DNA of 64,000 nt, from contig NZ_BFAZ01000010.1 of the NCBI RefSeq assembly GCF_003114815.1, forward strand, positions 124,001-188,000. Reading direction: 5' to 3'. The notes under the pieces were generated by a model, which was given only the letters and a program-made list of their open reading frames with translations, searched no databases and had not been told where the DNA came from. Source of the DNA: Leptospira ellinghausenii (lineage in GTDB: Bacteria > Spirochaetota > Leptospiria > Leptospirales > Leptospiraceae). Below are positions 1 through 9,373 of the stretch, piece by piece. Within the stretch, counting starts at the first letter, position 1, and each line of letters opens with the position of its first letter. The translations under genes were made by a program, and so were the position numbers.

Positions 1-848
1 TCCATCACAGCACAAAACAAAATCACCCCTCCACCGAGCCAAAGTCTATCGGGCGGAACTTCCCCTAAAAAATACCATGCCGCCAAACTCCCGTAAATTG
101 GGCTTAATGTGGACAATGTTCCCGCCGTAGTCACAGATAAATTTGACAAACTGCGAATCCAAATGGTATGGGCAAGGGATGTAAAAATTCCCGCAAGGAT
201 CACTTGGAAGAGGAGATACTTCGGTTCTGCAAGCATAGGGATAAGTCCATCGGCAAAGGGTAGTAAAACCAAGGAAGTAGCTAAAAGTTGGGTGAATAAA
301 ATTTGAGAACTTGGGTAATGGACATGCATCTCTTTTGTTAGCAAGTTTCGGATTGCATATAAAACAGCTGAAACAACACCCCAAACCACACCTTGGAACA
401 TTTGGTTGTCCCAAGAAAGATCGGGCACGATGAGAAATAATCCAAATAGTGAAAAAGAGGCCAAAAATAAAGCAAATGGTTCTGGTTTATTTCCACCTAA
501 TATTGGTTCGAGGATTGCAGAAAATACTGGGTAAGTAAATAGAGACAACATCCCAACGGCCACTGTGGAAACTTGGATGGAGTGGAAGTATGTTACCCAA
601 TGTAAGGCAAACAAAATTCCAATTCCAAATACATAACTAAAGTGTTTAAAACTTTGGTAGTTTATCGGCTTACGCCTTAGGATAAAAAATAACCCCAATA
701 TCAATACAGAAAACAAAGCACGACCAGAGATAATGGTAACCGCAGGAAAAGGGAGGAGTTTGGCAAACAAAGTGACGTTCCCCATAATGAGGATCGTCAA
801 ATTGAGTTCTAATACAGAACGAAGGAAAGACGGGGAAGAAGTTTTCAC
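1..848 (-). CDS. EamA/DMT-family membrane transporter (3' end cut by window)
   Basis: About 282 codons are visible and run off the left edge without a stop. The product is very hydrophobic, with roughly nine transmembrane stretches in two related halves, as in EamA drug/metabolite exporters. A typical second-repeat pattern near the visible end reads TAGTLSTLSPIYGSLAAWYF, followed by a short loop containing GEVPP. I chose the GTG at 848, which lies 7 bp after the stop of the upstream DUF2505 gene and has an AAGGAAG-like ribosome site; ATG at 785 is an alternative but would delete part of helix 1. It is probably the last gene of the operon read from 2084. The substrate cannot be predicted. Confidence 0.85.
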   Translation of the reverse strand, partial: MKTSSPSFLRSVLELNLTILIMGNVTLFAKLLPFPAVTIISGRALFSVLILGLFFILRRKPINYQSFKHFSYVFGIGILFALHWVTYFHSIQVSTVAVGMLSLFTYPVFSAILEPILGGNKPEPFALFLASFSLFGLFLIVPDLSWDNQMFQGVVWGVVSAVLYAIRNLLTKEMHVHYPSSQILFTQLLATSLVLLPFADGLIPMLAEPKYLLFQVILAGIFTSLAHTIWIRSLSNLSVTTAGTLSTLSPIYGSLAAWYFLGEVPPDRLWLGGGVILFCAVM

Positions 849-855
849 TTCTTCC

Positions 856-1338
856 TTAGGATTCAACCCCTAGAAATTTGGCGATGGATTTTCTGTCCTT
901 CTCCAAACTATGTTTGTGAATTTCTTCGATCGCTTTTTCCACAATCGGAGAAACAAAGAGCAAACTAGAAACCACATCCACATCATAAGAACGTTTGGAA
1001 TCAGATCCACTTGCCTCGTACTTACTTTTCCCTTTAATCACAAATACATTATCTTTGCCAGGTGGGGCAATTTTAAATTCATGTGTGTTGGTTGTGGTAT
1101 CAAAGGTAGACTCTTCTAACAAAGAAAGATCATTCAGTGCCGCCGATAAAACGGCAGGCATTGATCCTTCTAAACTCACCTTTCGTTTTTGGTGGATGAG
1201 GTTCCCTTCTTTTTTTTCTTCGAGTAACGTCACATTCTTTAGATCCGGAAACTGGTCTAGGTGTTTGTATCTCTCTTCTCTTGCATGCAAAAGTTTATCT
1301 AAGGGAACTGGGAATGTATGGGTAACTTGGTATTTCAC
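856..1338 (-). CDS. DUF2505 family protein
   Basis: A 160-residue soluble protein starting MKYQVTHTFPVPLDKLLHAR. The N-terminal pattern (beta strand, then Phe-Pro-x-Pro and a helix) and the overall length match DUF2505, a START/SRPBCC-like fold thought to bind hydrophobic ligands. No signal peptide or membrane segment is present. The GTG start overlaps the stop of the upstream ferritin-like gene in TAGTG, which implies translational coupling. The transporter gene follows 7 bp downstream. The function is unknown; lipid or small-ligand binding is inferred from the fold only. Confidence 0.75.
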   Translation of the reverse strand: MKYQVTHTFPVPLDKLLHAREERYKHLDQFPDLKNVTLLEEKKEGNLIHQKRKVSLEGSMPAVLSAALNDLSLLEESTFDTTTNTHEFKIAPPGKDNVFVIKGKSKYEASGSDSKRSYDVDVVSSLLFVSPIVEKAIEEIHKHSLEKDRKSIAKFLGVES

Positions 1339-2084
1339 TATTTTTTCTTACCTTTTTTCTTTGCTGGTTTTGCCTTTGGTTTGGCTTTTTTAGCTACTGG
1401 TTTTGCGGCCTTTTTCACAGCTTTTTTCGCCTTCACTTTGTTTTGTGGTTTAGCAACAGGTTTGGATGTTGGTTTTGCCTTTGCCGAAGTATTTGGTTTC
1501 GCACTTGGTTTTGACTTCCCTTGTGACTTCGAAGGTTGGTTTACCTGTGCGAGTAAATCTTCATCTTCCCAATAAAAAACTTGGTCTGCTGGAGTGGACT
1601 GTTCCATCGCCATTGCTTGGGCTTCCAAAAGTGAATTATTGGATTCATTAAAATTTGCTAATTTTTGAAACAATAAATTGATTTTTGGATCTTGGAATTT
1701 CCCACGTACGGTCGCATAAAAATTACGTGCATCTTCCCCTTCGCGAATGGCAAGTTCAATTGCCTTCTTTTCGTCAGCTTTGACTTCCGCATTTTTGTTT
1801 CGGTCCAAACGATCCATTATCTTTTGGATGGTGGATGAATGGAATTTTTCAATCTCCGAAAGTTGTTTGAGGTTAGGAAGTTCTTTCCCCTCTGCACTTT
1901 TATAAATGTCTTTGATGTATTTGATGTGCTCATCACCATCTAACGCAAGTTGGCTGAAAAGTTCTCTAATTTGACCTTCAGGCAAACTTTCAGATAGTTT
2001 AAGATAAAAATTGAAACATTGAACCTCATGTTCAATCGCAGCTGCTACTGCTTCAATAAAGGATGTTTTTTTTAGCGATTTCAT
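1338..2084 (-). CDS. Ferritin-like protein with a Lys/Ala/Pro-rich C-terminal tail
   Basis: 248 residues. Residues about 8-150 form a predicted four-helix bundle with the ExxH-type spacing of rubrerythrin/ferritin-like proteins: EHEVQCFNFY in helix 1, DEHIKYI in helix 2, and Glu-rich helices (EGEDARNFYATVRG) later. Residues about 180-248 are a low-complexity basic tail of repeated KPxAK/AKPKAK units ending GKKK, like histone H1 or bacterial H1-like proteins. A short acidic linker (EDEDLLAQ) joins the two. Usual bacterial ferritin-like proteins end after the bundle, so the tail is an addition. The tail may bind DNA or an acidic polymer; a diiron redox or iron-handling role for the bundle is inferred from the fold. 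Confidence 0.75.
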   Translation of the reverse strand: MKSLKKTSFIEAVAAAIEHEVQCFNFYLKLSESLPEGQIRELFSQLALDGDEHIKYIKDIYKSAEGKELPNLKQLSEIEKFHSSTIQKIMDRLDRNKNAEVKADEKKAIELAIREGEDARNFYATVRGKFQDPKINLLFQKLANFNESNNSLLEAQAMAMEQSTPADQVFYWEDEDLLAQVNQPSKSQGKSKPSAKPNTSAKAKPTSKPVAKPQNKVKAKKAVKKAAKPVAKKAKPKAKPAKKKGKKK

Positions 2085-2097
2085 AATCCCTTTCCCT

Positions 2098-2150
2098 GGT
2101 TTTGTAAAACCATAAATACGATACTCGTTTGAGCGAAGCGAATCAAGTAT
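2098..2150 (-). terminator. Possible hairpins downstream of the YhhN gene
   Basis: Read on the minus strand, the region just after the TGA stop of the YhhN gene holds an imperfect hairpin with outer arms ATACT/AGTAT around an inner TTGA/TCAA pair (about 2121-2150). A second small palindrome, GGTTTT-GT-AAAACC, lies at 2098-2111. Either could end transcription or stabilise the mRNA end. There is no long U-tract, so the call is weak. Confidence 0.35.
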
Positions 2151-2811
2151 TTTTCACTGATTGAACATCTAACTCTTCTGTCTTTGTTGCAGCATATATG
2201 AGTAGTTGTGCAAGATAATACGTGATCATAATTCCAAGAGAAGCAACGGATCGGTCCATTTCACGGTTGAGAAACATTGAATATGCGATAATGGAGTCCG
2301 ATAGGATAAAAACCAGTGCACCAAGGAGACCCAAATAAAATGGTTTTGTGATGGAATTCCTTGCAGCTGCCCGCCAACCCATAAGGCAAATGGCAGAGAT
2401 ATAAAATCCGACAGGGATGGTTAGAGCTCCGAGTTTCGGAACAAGGACCATAAAGAAAGAACATCCAAATAATAAAAATGGAATGGCAAGGACCGGTTTG
2501 ATTTTGGAATCAATGGTGAATGCATACGAATAAATCAATTGGGCAATGAGAAATGAGCCAAGCCCTGGGACAAAGTATCCTTCTTTTGGGATGGCCAAAA
2601 AACTATCTCCAAATAGAGAAAAAACAAGTCCTACTGCTACCAATTTCCCTCGTTTTTCCAATGTGGGAAACGAACGAAACAATGCTACAATCAAGATTAA
2701 GATTGGGACAATTTTGGAAGGTAGATAAAAAACATCTTCCTTTGAGATCGTAACGATCGCAAGTAGATGTACAACAGAAAAGAGAACAAACAAAACAATT
2801 TCTTTAGCCAT
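2143..2811 (-). CDS. YhhN/TMEM86-family membrane protein (lysoplasmalogenase-like)
   Basis: 222 residues with about eight transmembrane helices. It carries the family's acidic intramembrane motifs LFSLFGDSFLA (near residue 66) and ALVFILSDSIIA (near residue 166), and ends with the YYLAQLLI helix. YhhN/TMEM86 proteins hydrolyse the vinyl-ether bond of lysoplasmalogens in animals and some bacteria; the substrate here is not proven. The gene is divergent from the small secreted protein and mutase operon across about 66 bp. The cassette at 56.7-62.0 kb could supply ether lipids, but that link is inference. Confidence 0.8.
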   Translation of the reverse strand: MAKEIVLFVLFSVVHLLAIVTISKEDVFYLPSKIVPILILIVALFRSFPTLEKRGKLVAVGLVFSLFGDSFLAIPKEGYFVPGLGSFLIAQLIYSYAFTIDSKIKPVLAIPFLLFGCSFFMVLVPKLGALTIPVGFYISAICLMGWRAAARNSITKPFYLGLLGALVFILSDSIIAYSMFLNREMDRSVASLGIMITYYLAQLLIYAATKTEELDVQSVKNT

Positions 2812-2877
2812 ATTTCTTACTTTACACAGATATCATTCTCGAGATTTCATCAGATGGAAAGCCCGAGTGATCAGCCT

Positions 2878-3186
2878 ATGAAACAAACACGACCCTTGTC
2901 TATCCTTTTCTTAATCTGTCTTTTGTGGACACAAACCTTATCTGCAAGAGAAGTCCCTTCTGGTGGAGAAATGTTGATAGATCTCATCGTTGCTCGTCCC
3001 ATGGGACTTGCAGGAACTGTATTAGGAACTGCAGCATTTATCGTCGCATCTCCCTTCACTCTTCTCTCTGGAACTTTTTTGCAATCTGGAAGAAGATTGG
3101 TTGTATACCCTGCAAAATTCACCTTCACACGAGGGTTAGGCGACTTCCCTGGTTATATGGAAGATTACCAAATCGTAGAGGAATAA
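2878..3186 (+). CDS. Small secreted protein leading the mutase operon
   Basis: 102 residues from the ATG at 2878; an in-frame ATG at 2854 would add eight polar residues before the signal peptide. The N-terminus is a clear Sec signal peptide (hydrophobic LSILFLICLLWTQTLSA, likely cleavage before REV). The mature part has a Gly/Ala-rich hydrophobic stretch (LAGTVLGTAAFIVASPFTLL) that could insert in or lie on a membrane, and ends GDFPGYMEDYQIVEE. I do not recognise a functional family. The stop is one base before the TTG start of the mutase small subunit, so the genes are almost certainly co-transcribed, although an envelope protein has no obvious link to a cytosolic mutase. Confidence 0.7.
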   Translation: MKQTRPLSILFLICLLWTQTLSAREVPSGGEMLIDLIVARPMGLAGTVLGTAAFIVASPFTLLSGTFLQSGRRLVVYPAKFTFTRGLGDFPGYMEDYQIVEE

Positions 3187-3187
3187 A

Positions 3188-4999
3188 TTGAACGAATTTT
3201 TATTTTCAGATTTCCCTGAAGTATCCACTGAGGATTGGAAAAACCAAATCCTCAAAGACCTAAAAGGTAGTCCTTGGGACAAAGTGACCTGGGAAACAGA
3301 AGAAGGTTTTAAAATTGAACCGTTTTATCGCAAAGAAGACCTTCCTGTTTTGCCTAGAGTTTTCAAACGAAACCCTGGATGGAAAGTAACCGAATCAATC
3401 ACATCTGAATCCGAAACAAAATCTGTAACAGAGAAAGGTGTTGATGCAGCCATCCTCATTTCCCACGAAGAAGCTGGAAAACAATATGGATGTAAAATCT
3501 CCTCAGCTTCCGATTTAGAATCTTTGGCAAAATCAGTGGGTGAGATTCCCCTCATTGTTTCTCTTGCCACAAGAACTCCAAAGTTCAGTGACAGTTTCAA
3601 AAAACTTACTTCTTCGCATAACACGGTACTCGGTGACTTTGACCCGTATGGTACGGCGCTTCTTTGTGGAGAACTTGGTTGTGAAAAAGAGAGTATCGGG
3701 AAAACCTTCCAATCCCTCTCGGGAACCAAAGGTTTTTCTGGAGTCGGAATTCATAGTTTGTATTTACGGGATTCTGGTGCTTCCATTGGCCAAGAACTTG
3801 CCTATTCCCTTTCTTGGGGTGTGGATTACCTAAACCGACATTTGGATGCGGGAGTGTCTGTCGAAGATGCAGCGTCAAACCTTTGGTTTTGGATGGGGAT
3901 TGGTTCTGATTACTTCACAGAGATCGCCAAATTCCGCGCAATGCGAATCCTTTGGACTGAAGTTTTAAATGCATACAAACTGGGTCTCGGAGAAACTCTT
4001 CCAGCTCTTATCCTTGCCCAAACTAGTAATTTTCAATACACTGCATATGATCCCTACGTGAATATGTTACGTGGAACAACGGCTGCTATGTCTGCCGTAA
4101 TTGGAGGTGCTGATTTTATCGCCGTTTCTCCTTTTGATTCCGAATATTCCACAAAACAAGAGTTAGGAAAAAGAATTGCAAGGAATGCACAACTCCTACT
4201 TCGTTACGAATCTTTCCTCGACAAAGTAGAAGACCCTGCTTCAGGTTCGTACTACTTAGAAGTTCTCACGAAAAAATTAGCGGAAACAGCTTGGGAGAAA
4301 TTCCAAACTGTGGAAAAAGAAGGTGGGTTTGGTGCCGCTTTGAAACAAGGAACTATCCAAAAGGAAATCACAGCAAGAGCTTCCAAAAAACGAGAAGCCC
4401 TTGCGACCAAAAAAGAAATCCTACTTGGTACAAACCAATACCCACTCCCCACAGAACGGCATGCCGAACTAAAAGAATCAATGGCCGAAACAGAAAAACT
4501 CCTATCTTACTCAGAAAAGTCGACATACGAACGTTTGGTACCACTCAGACTTTCATATGAATTTGACAAATGGAGAAACAAAACAGACCTCCACGTAGCA
4601 TCTGGGAAAAAAGCTCCAAAGGTATTTTTATTGACCATTGGGGACCTAACGATGCGAAAAGCACGTGCTGGATTTAGCTCCAACTTCATTGGTTGCCTAG
4701 GATACGAAATCATCGACAACCTGGGATTTTCTTCTGTAAAAGAAGGAGTTACCAAAGCAAAAGAATCGGGAGCTGAGATTGTAGTCCTTTGTTCGTCTGA
4801 CGAAGAGTATGCGACCTACCTTCCTGAATTTGCAAAGGAAATGGCAACCCAACTTCCAAACGCTTGGAAACTACTAGCGGGTTACCCAAAAGACCTAGTG
4901 AGCCAAGCGGAATCTCTCGGGATAGACGACTTCATCCACATGAAACGGAACCTCACTCAGTTTATGGAAAAAGCCCAAACCAAATGGATCGGGAAATAA
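3188..4999 (+). CDS. mutA: Methylmalonyl-CoA mutase, small (alpha-type) subunit
   Basis: 603 residues from a TTG start preceded by AGAGGAA. It has the mutase TIM-barrel domain (about residues 40-430, for example [20 protein letters not shown]) and a C-terminal Rossmann-like domain. That domain lacks the DxHxxG cobalamin motif, as expected for the non-catalytic small subunit of heterodimeric bacterial mutases. The partner catalytic subunit starts 1 bp after the stop. Together they interconvert (R)-methylmalonyl-CoA and succinyl-CoA in propionyl-CoA metabolism. The length is slightly below the usual 615-640 residues but no domain seems missing. Confidence 0.93.
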   Translation: MNEFLFSDFPEVSTEDWKNQILKDLKGSPWDKVTWETEEGFKIEPFYRKEDLPVLPRVFKRNPGWKVTESITSESETKSVTEKGVDAAILISHEEAGKQYGCKISSASDLESLAKSVGEIPLIVSLATRTPKFSDSFKKLTSSHNTVLGDFDPYGTALLCGELGCEKESIGKTFQSLSGTKGFSGVGIHSLYLRDSGASIGQELAYSLSWGVDYLNRHLDAGVSVEDAASNLWFWMGIGSDYFTEIAKFRAMRILWTEVLNAYKLGLGETLPALILAQTSNFQYTAYDPYVNMLRGTTAAMSAVIGGADFIAVSPFDSEYSTKQELGKRIARNAQLLLRYESFLDKVEDPASGSYYLEVLTKKLAETAWEKFQTVEKEGGFGAALKQGTIQKEITARASKKREALATKKEILLGTNQYPLPTERHAELKESMAETEKLLSYSEKSTYERLVPLRLSYEFDKWRNKTDLHVASGKKAPKVFLLTIGDLTMRKARAGFSSNFIGCLGYEIIDNLGFSSVKEGVTKAKESGAEIVVLCSSDEEYATYLPEFAKEMATQLPNAWKLLAGYPKDLVSQAESLGIDDFIHMKRNLTQFMEKAQTKWIGK

Positions 5000-5000
5000 C

Positions 5001-7139
5001 ATGAAGAAACCAAATTTTGCAACGACTCCACTTTCATTTAGTGCTCCAAAACCAGACCCAAAGTCGATTTCACTTTGGCAAACGGCAGAAGGGATCTCCA
5101 TCCAATCTCGGTACCAACCTACCGATTTAGAAGGTTTGGAACACTTAAACTATGCAGCGGGAATCCCTCCTTATCTACGTGGGCCATATTCCACCATGTA
5201 TGTGAATAAACCTTGGACCGTCCGCCAATACGCTGGATTTTCCACAGCGGAAGAATCAAATGCCTTTTATCGTAGAAACTTAGCCGCAGGGCAAAAGGGT
5301 CTTTCCGTTGCTTTTGACCTGGCGACACACAGGGGCTATGATTCCGACCACGAACGAGTGGTGGGGGACGTGGGAAAAGCGGGTGTGGCGATTGACTCTG
5401 TCCTTGACATGAAGATTCTCTTCGACCAAATCCCTCTCGACCAAATGTCAGTTTCCATGACCATGAATGGTGCGGTCATCCCAGTGCTTGCATTTTATAT
5501 TGTGGCGGCAGAAGAACAAGGGGTAACACGAGACAAACTTTCCGGCACCATCCAAAATGATATTTTGAAAGAGTTTATGGTGAGGAACACTTACATCTAC
5601 CCACCAAAACATTCGATGAAAATCATCGCCGATATCTTTGGTTACACTTCTAAGTACATGCCAAAGTTTAACTCCATCTCGATCTCTGGTTACCATATGC
5701 AAGAAGCTGGTGCCACGGCGGATTTGGAACTTGCGTATACACTCGCTGATGGTTGGGAATACATCAAAACGGGGATAGCTTCTGGGCTTTCTGTAGATGA
5801 ATTTGCACCACGCCTCTCTTTCTTTTGGGCGATTGGGATGAACCATTTTATGGAGATTGCCAAAATGCGAGCGGGCCGTCTGCTTTGGGCTAAAATCGTA
5901 AACCAGTTCCAACCCAAGTCGACAAAGTCTTTGGCTCTCCGAACCCATTGCCAAACGTCTGGATGGTCCCTCACAGAACAAGACCCATTCAATAACGTGG
6001 GTAGGACTTGTATTGAAGCTATGGCGGCAGCCCTTGGCCATACACAATCCCTTCACACAAATGCTCTTGATGAAGCGATTGCCCTTCCGACTGACTTTTC
6101 TGCACGGATTGCTCGTAACACACAGATTTACTTACAAGAAGAAACCAACATCCACCGAGTCATCGACCCTTGGGGCGGATCATTTTATGTAGAAAAACTT
6201 ACAAATGATTTAGTCCATAAAGCATGGGATCTCATCACCGAAGTACAAAAATTAGGTGGGATGGCAGAGGCAATTGAGACGGGAATTCCAAAGATGCGCA
6301 TCGAAGAAGCATCCGCCAGAAAACAAGCTCGTATCGATTCTGGGAAGGATGTGATTGTCGGAGTGAACCGGTTCCGTTTGGATAAAGAAGCTCCACTTGA
6401 TATTTTAGACATCGATAATACTGCGGTTCGACTCGCTCAAATCAAACGACTCGAACAAATGAAAAAAGACCGTGACAACACTGCCGTTGAAGCTGCGTTA
6501 AACGCCATTACCAAATGTGCAGAAACAGGCAACGGTAACTTACTCGAACTCGCAGTAGATGCCGCACGCAAACGTGCTTCTCTCGGTGAAATTTCATATG
6601 CAATGGAAAAAGTATTCGGGAGGTATAAAGCTGTGATCAGATCCATCTCGGGAGTGTACTCCTCCGAAATTTCTGAAGACAAAGGTTATATCGAAGCACG
6701 GGGTCTTGCTGACGAATTTGCAAAACTCGAAGGCCGTCGCCCAAGGATCATGGTTGCCAAAATGGGACAAGATGGCCATGACCGTGGTGCCAAGGTGATC
6801 TCCACCAGTTTTGCCGATATGGGGTTTGACGTTGATATCGGGCCTCTTTTCCAAACACCTGCGGAAGTTGCCAAACAAGTAGTAGAAAATGACTGCCACA
6901 TCCTTGGAGTTTCTTCTCTTGCGGCTGGACACAAAACCTTGGTTCCTCAAGTGATTGAAGAATTAAAAAAACTCGGCGCAGAAGATGTGCTCGTGGTAGT
7001 GGGTGGGGTCATCCCAGCACAGGACTATGATTTCCTCTACAAATCAGGTGCCACAGCGATTTTTGGACCAGGGACTGTAATTTCGGAAGCCGCAAAACAA
7101 ATCCTCAATTTGTTACTCGGGGAACGAAGAGCCGCCTAA
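5001..7139 (+). CDS. mutB: Methylmalonyl-CoA mutase, large catalytic subunit
   Basis: 712 residues. The N-terminal barrel carries family landmarks: the [18 protein letters not shown] substrate/cobalamin segment, [18 protein letters not shown], and [10 protein letters not shown] with the active-site His. The C-terminal cobalamin domain has [10 protein letters not shown] (lower-axial-ligand His), with later [10 protein letters not shown] and VVVGGVIP. It catalyses the adenosylcobalamin-dependent radical rearrangement of methylmalonyl-CoA to succinyl-CoA. It pairs with the small subunit just upstream and is followed, after a hairpin, by the MeaB chaperone gene. All key residues I can recognise are present. 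Confidence 0.97.
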   Translation: MKKPNFATTPLSFSAPKPDPKSISLWQTAEGISIQSRYQPTDLEGLEHLNYAAGIPPYLRGPYSTMYVNKPWTVRQYAGFSTAEESNAFYRRNLAAGQKGLSVAFDLATHRGYDSDHERVVGDVGKAGVAIDSVLDMKILFDQIPLDQMSVSMTMNGAVIPVLAFYIVAAEEQGVTRDKLSGTIQNDILKEFMVRNTYIYPPKHSMKIIADIFGYTSKYMPKFNSISISGYHMQEAGATADLELAYTLADGWEYIKTGIASGLSVDEFAPRLSFFWAIGMNHFMEIAKMRAGRLLWAKIVNQFQPKSTKSLALRTHCQTSGWSLTEQDPFNNVGRTCIEAMAAALGHTQSLHTNALDEAIALPTDFSARIARNTQIYLQEETNIHRVIDPWGGSFYVEKLTNDLVHKAWDLITEVQKLGGMAEAIETGIPKMRIEEASARKQARIDSGKDVIVGVNRFRLDKEAPLDILDIDNTAVRLAQIKRLEQMKKDRDNTAVEAALNAITKCAETGNGNLLELAVDAARKRASLGEISYAMEKVFGRYKAVIRSISGVYSSEISEDKGYIEARGLADEFAKLEGRRPRIMVAKMGQDGHDRGAKVISTSFADMGFDVDIGPLFQTPAEVAKQVVENDCHILGVSSLAAGHKTLVPQVIEELKKLGAEDVLVVVGGVIPAQDYDFLYKSGATAIFGPGTVISEAAKQILNLLLGERRAA

Positions 7140-7183
7140 CGCTGACAAGCCAAGTTCTGGTAAATTACCAAATCGAACAAAAG

Positions 7184-7213
7184 ACACCGACATGTCGTAA
7201 TGGCAGTCGGTGT
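7184..7213 (+). terminator. Hairpin between mutB and meaB
   Basis: An 8-bp perfect stem ACACCGAC (7184-7191) / GTCGGTGT (7206-7213) with a 14-nt loop, flanked by partly pairing AACAAA and TTTGTT outside. A T-rich stretch (TCGTTTGTTGTC) follows, so it may be a rho-independent terminator or attenuator in the 142-bp mutB-meaB gap, or an mRNA 3' stabiliser that allows readthrough. Confidence 0.5.
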
Positions 7214-7281
7214 TCGTTTGTTGTCTGACAAACAGGATTCATAATAACACCGAAACGTTCGTAAGCTTCACAGAGAATCAA

Positions 7282-8397
7282 ATGGATCAGGAAAACAAAG
7301 ACTCACAGAAACCAAATCGTTCAAGTGACAAAGAAGGACATAAGTCTGCCCTTTCGGTCAATCCTGGTGTTGCGGATGCTCCTGCTATTTCTCCGTATAT
7401 CAAAGAACAACGGAAATCCTTATCAAAAAAAGAAACCTCAGCGGAATCCCTCGCCGAAGGAATTCTCGCAGGGAACCGAACTGCCCTCTCCAAAGCCATC
7501 ACCCTTGTGGAAAGTAATTTAGAGGAACACAATGACAAGGCGCAAGCCATCTTAGAACTTGTGATGCCAAAGGTTGGAAACTCCATTCGCATTGGGATCA
7601 CTGGTGTTCCTGGTGTGGGAAAATCTACCTTCATTGAAAGTTTTGGAAGTTTTATCCTCGAACAAAATCGAAAACTAGCAGTACTCGCCATTGACCCGAG
7701 TAGCCAAAGGACAAAAGGTTCCATCCTCGGTGATAAAACCAGAATGGAAGTTTTGTCCAAAGCAGAAAATGCCTTCATACGGCCTTCACCTAGCAGTGGT
7801 TCGCTTGGTGGAGTCGCACGAAAAACACGTGAAAGTATGTATCTCTGTGAAGCGGCGGGGTTTGATACCATCATCATTGAAACTGTGGGTGTGGGCCAGT
7901 CTGAAACCCAAGTCCATTCCATGGTGGATTTCTTTTTGTTACTCATGCTTGCGGGTGCGGGAGACGAACTCCAAGGGATCAAACGAGGGATTATGGAGAT
8001 GGCAGATCTCATTGCCATCAACAAAGCCGATGGTCCAAATGAAGCTTATGCCACTCGGGCAAGAGCTGAATATGAATCAGCCCTCCACCTCTTCCCTGCA
8101 CCCGAATCCAAATGGACACCTCGTGCCACCACTTGCAGTGGGTTAGGTGGAAAAGGAATCGACGAAATTTGGAATCTCATCCAAGACTACATCAGTACCA
8201 CAAAAACAAACGGATATTATGCGAAAAATCGCGATGACCAAACCAAAACTTGGTTTGAAGAATCTTTGCGGGAAGCAGTTTTGGATCAGTTTTTTGCAAA
8301 AGAAGGGAAAAAAGAATCCATTGCCGTTTCAGAATCCAAACTGATGCAAGGTAAGTCCACACTGCTCCGTGAAATCAAATTCCTCTTAGGACAATAA
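7282..8397 (+). CDS. meaB: MeaB-type GTPase chaperone of methylmalonyl-CoA mutase
   Basis: 371 residues from ATG 7282; a GTG at 7210 would add 24 unconvincing residues. It is a G3E-family GTPase: Walker A GITGVPGVGKST, Mg-binding AIDPSSQRTKGSILGDKTRM, Walker B region IIIETVGVGQSE, and NKAD for guanine. Residues 1-60 form a polar extension before the helical arm. MeaB/MMAA loads adenosylcobalamin onto the mutase and protects it from inactivation. Its place after mutAB supports that partner. A second, divergent MeaB lies at 55684-56700 beside another mutase. Confidence 0.93.
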   Translation: MDQENKDSQKPNRSSDKEGHKSALSVNPGVADAPAISPYIKEQRKSLSKKETSAESLAEGILAGNRTALSKAITLVESNLEEHNDKAQAILELVMPKVGNSIRIGITGVPGVGKSTFIESFGSFILEQNRKLAVLAIDPSSQRTKGSILGDKTRMEVLSKAENAFIRPSPSSGSLGGVARKTRESMYLCEAAGFDTIIIETVGVGQSETQVHSMVDFFLLLMLAGAGDELQGIKRGIMEMADLIAINKADGPNEAYATRARAEYESALHLFPAPESKWTPRATTCSGLGGKGIDEIWNLIQDYISTTKTNGYYAKNRDDQTKTWFEESLREAVLDQFFAKEGKKESIAVSESKLMQGKSTLLREIKFLLGQ

Positions 8398-8401
8398 AAA
8401 A

Positions 8402-8429
8402 ACACCACCGTGATTAAACACGATGGTGT
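8402..8429 (+). terminator. Terminator after meaB
   Basis: A stem of ACACCACCGTG and CACGATGGTGT with one mismatch and a 6-nt loop begins 5 bp after the meaB stop. It is preceded by an A-run and followed by an AT-rich stretch. It fits a rho-independent terminator that could also act on the opposite strand. Confidence 0.7.
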
Positions 8430-8710
8430 ATTATAAGGTTATCATTCATTTAAAGGAAAAAGTCTGTGATTGGTTTTCAAAAAAAACCGAAACCAATGGT
8501 GGGACACTCAGTAAAAAGAATTGAGGAGAAACATCATCAAACAATAAATCCCGAACCAAAAGAAAATCCTTAAACCGTTCCAGATATAAGGATTCAATGG
8601 CTCTCTGTGACTCGTTTCATAAGGGTGAAATTCCAACTTACAGTAAGTATAGGTTATTGTTTTCGTTTCGTCTATCTACCAGATGGTATAAAAACAAAAC
8701 CTCCCTCAAA
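8430..8710. other. Non-coding gap between convergent meaB and response-regulator genes
   Basis: I see no convincing gene here. One hairpin is visible, ATTGGTTT (8469-8476) with AAACCAAT (8490-8497) around an A-rich loop. It could serve as a 3' end signal for the response-regulator transcript arriving on the minus strand, where the loop reads as a T-run. The rest is featureless AT-rich sequence. Confidence 0.5.
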
Positions 8711-9373
8711 TCAGAAGATACCAAATACCCTCGCTTTTTTTAACATTTGGACCCTCGTATTCACCTGGAGTTTTTTGTAGATGGTTTTGATTTGTTGCCT
8801 GACAGTCCCGAGGGTTGTTCCAAACAATTGGGCAATCTGTTGGGGAGTATCTCCTTCAATGATGAGTTCTAAAATTTGCCTTTCCCTTGGGGATAAAACT
8901 TCTAATCCCAATTCCTTTTCTTTTTTAGGATTAGAGCCTAAACTAGGATTGTTTTCCGGTTTTCGAAAGGCTAACAATACTTTTGTGGCGATGGAAGGAG
9001 AAATCACACTCCCCCCTTCCAAAATTGTTTGGATGGTTTCCCAAAGTGAATCCAATTCGGACTTCCAGATATAACCTGATGCACCGAGTTTGATCGCAGC
9101 AAAGATCACATCATCAGTTTGTAAAGAAGAGATCACAAGACTTTTCCTCACATCAACAGTATGGTATTTTTTTAAAACATCGATACCACTGGCACCTGGG
9201 AGTCCAATGTCAAGAATCAATAATTGTAATTCTTGCTTAGGAGGATTTGAATCAAATGTTTCTGCAGAATTCCAAGTTGAAATGGCAAGTGTATCTCTTG
9301 TTTTTAATACACCAACTAACGAATCTAAATAGTCAGGATTGTCTTCAATGATGCCAATATGGGTTACATTCAT
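8711..9373 (-). CDS. Response regulator, REC plus LuxR-type HTH (NarL family)
   Basis: 220 residues. Residues about 1-125 are a receiver domain, with acidic pair EDN near the start, phospho-acceptor Asp in LLILDIGLPGASG, the conserved Ser in VISSLQ, and Lys in IWKSE. Residues about 150-215 are a LuxR-type helix-turn-helix (LSPRERQILELIIEGDTPQQ and GTVRQQIKTIYKKL). It overlaps the histidine kinase gene by 4 bp (ATGA), so the two form a cognate pair. No target genes can be named. Confidence 0.92.
   Translation of the reverse strand: MNVTHIGIIEDNPDYLDSLVGVLKTRDTLAISTWNSAETFDSNPPKQELQLLILDIGLPGASGIDVLKKYHTVDVRKSLVISSLQTDDVIFAAIKLGASGYIWKSELDSLWETIQTILEGGSVISPSIATKVLLAFRKPENNPSLGSNPKKEKELGLEVLSPRERQILELIIEGDTPQQIAQLFGTTLGTVRQQIKTIYKKLQVNTRVQMLKKARVFGIF

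Noticed and set aside
46..414. Minus-strand ORF of 122 codons inside the first gene
   Set aside because: It is a shadow in another frame of the EamA transporter, whose own frame is open from 848 to the edge and has the expected helices.
1318..1575. Phe-rich plus-strand ORF opposite the ferritin-like tail
   Set aside because: The Phe/Ala composition is the reverse complement of Lys/Pro/Ala repeats, so it is an artefact of the tail.
2812..3187. Cobalamin riboswitch upstream of the mutase genes
   Set aside because: The 66-bp divergent gap is too short and I saw no B12-box-like sequence.
3188..4999. Missing DxHxxG motif in the mutase small subunit as a sign of decay
   Set aside because: Small subunits of heterodimeric mutases normally lack this motif.
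8597..8743. 48-residue plus-strand ORF in the meaB/response-regulator gap
   Set aside because: No SD, no recognisable feature, and its end runs antisense into the response-regulator gene.
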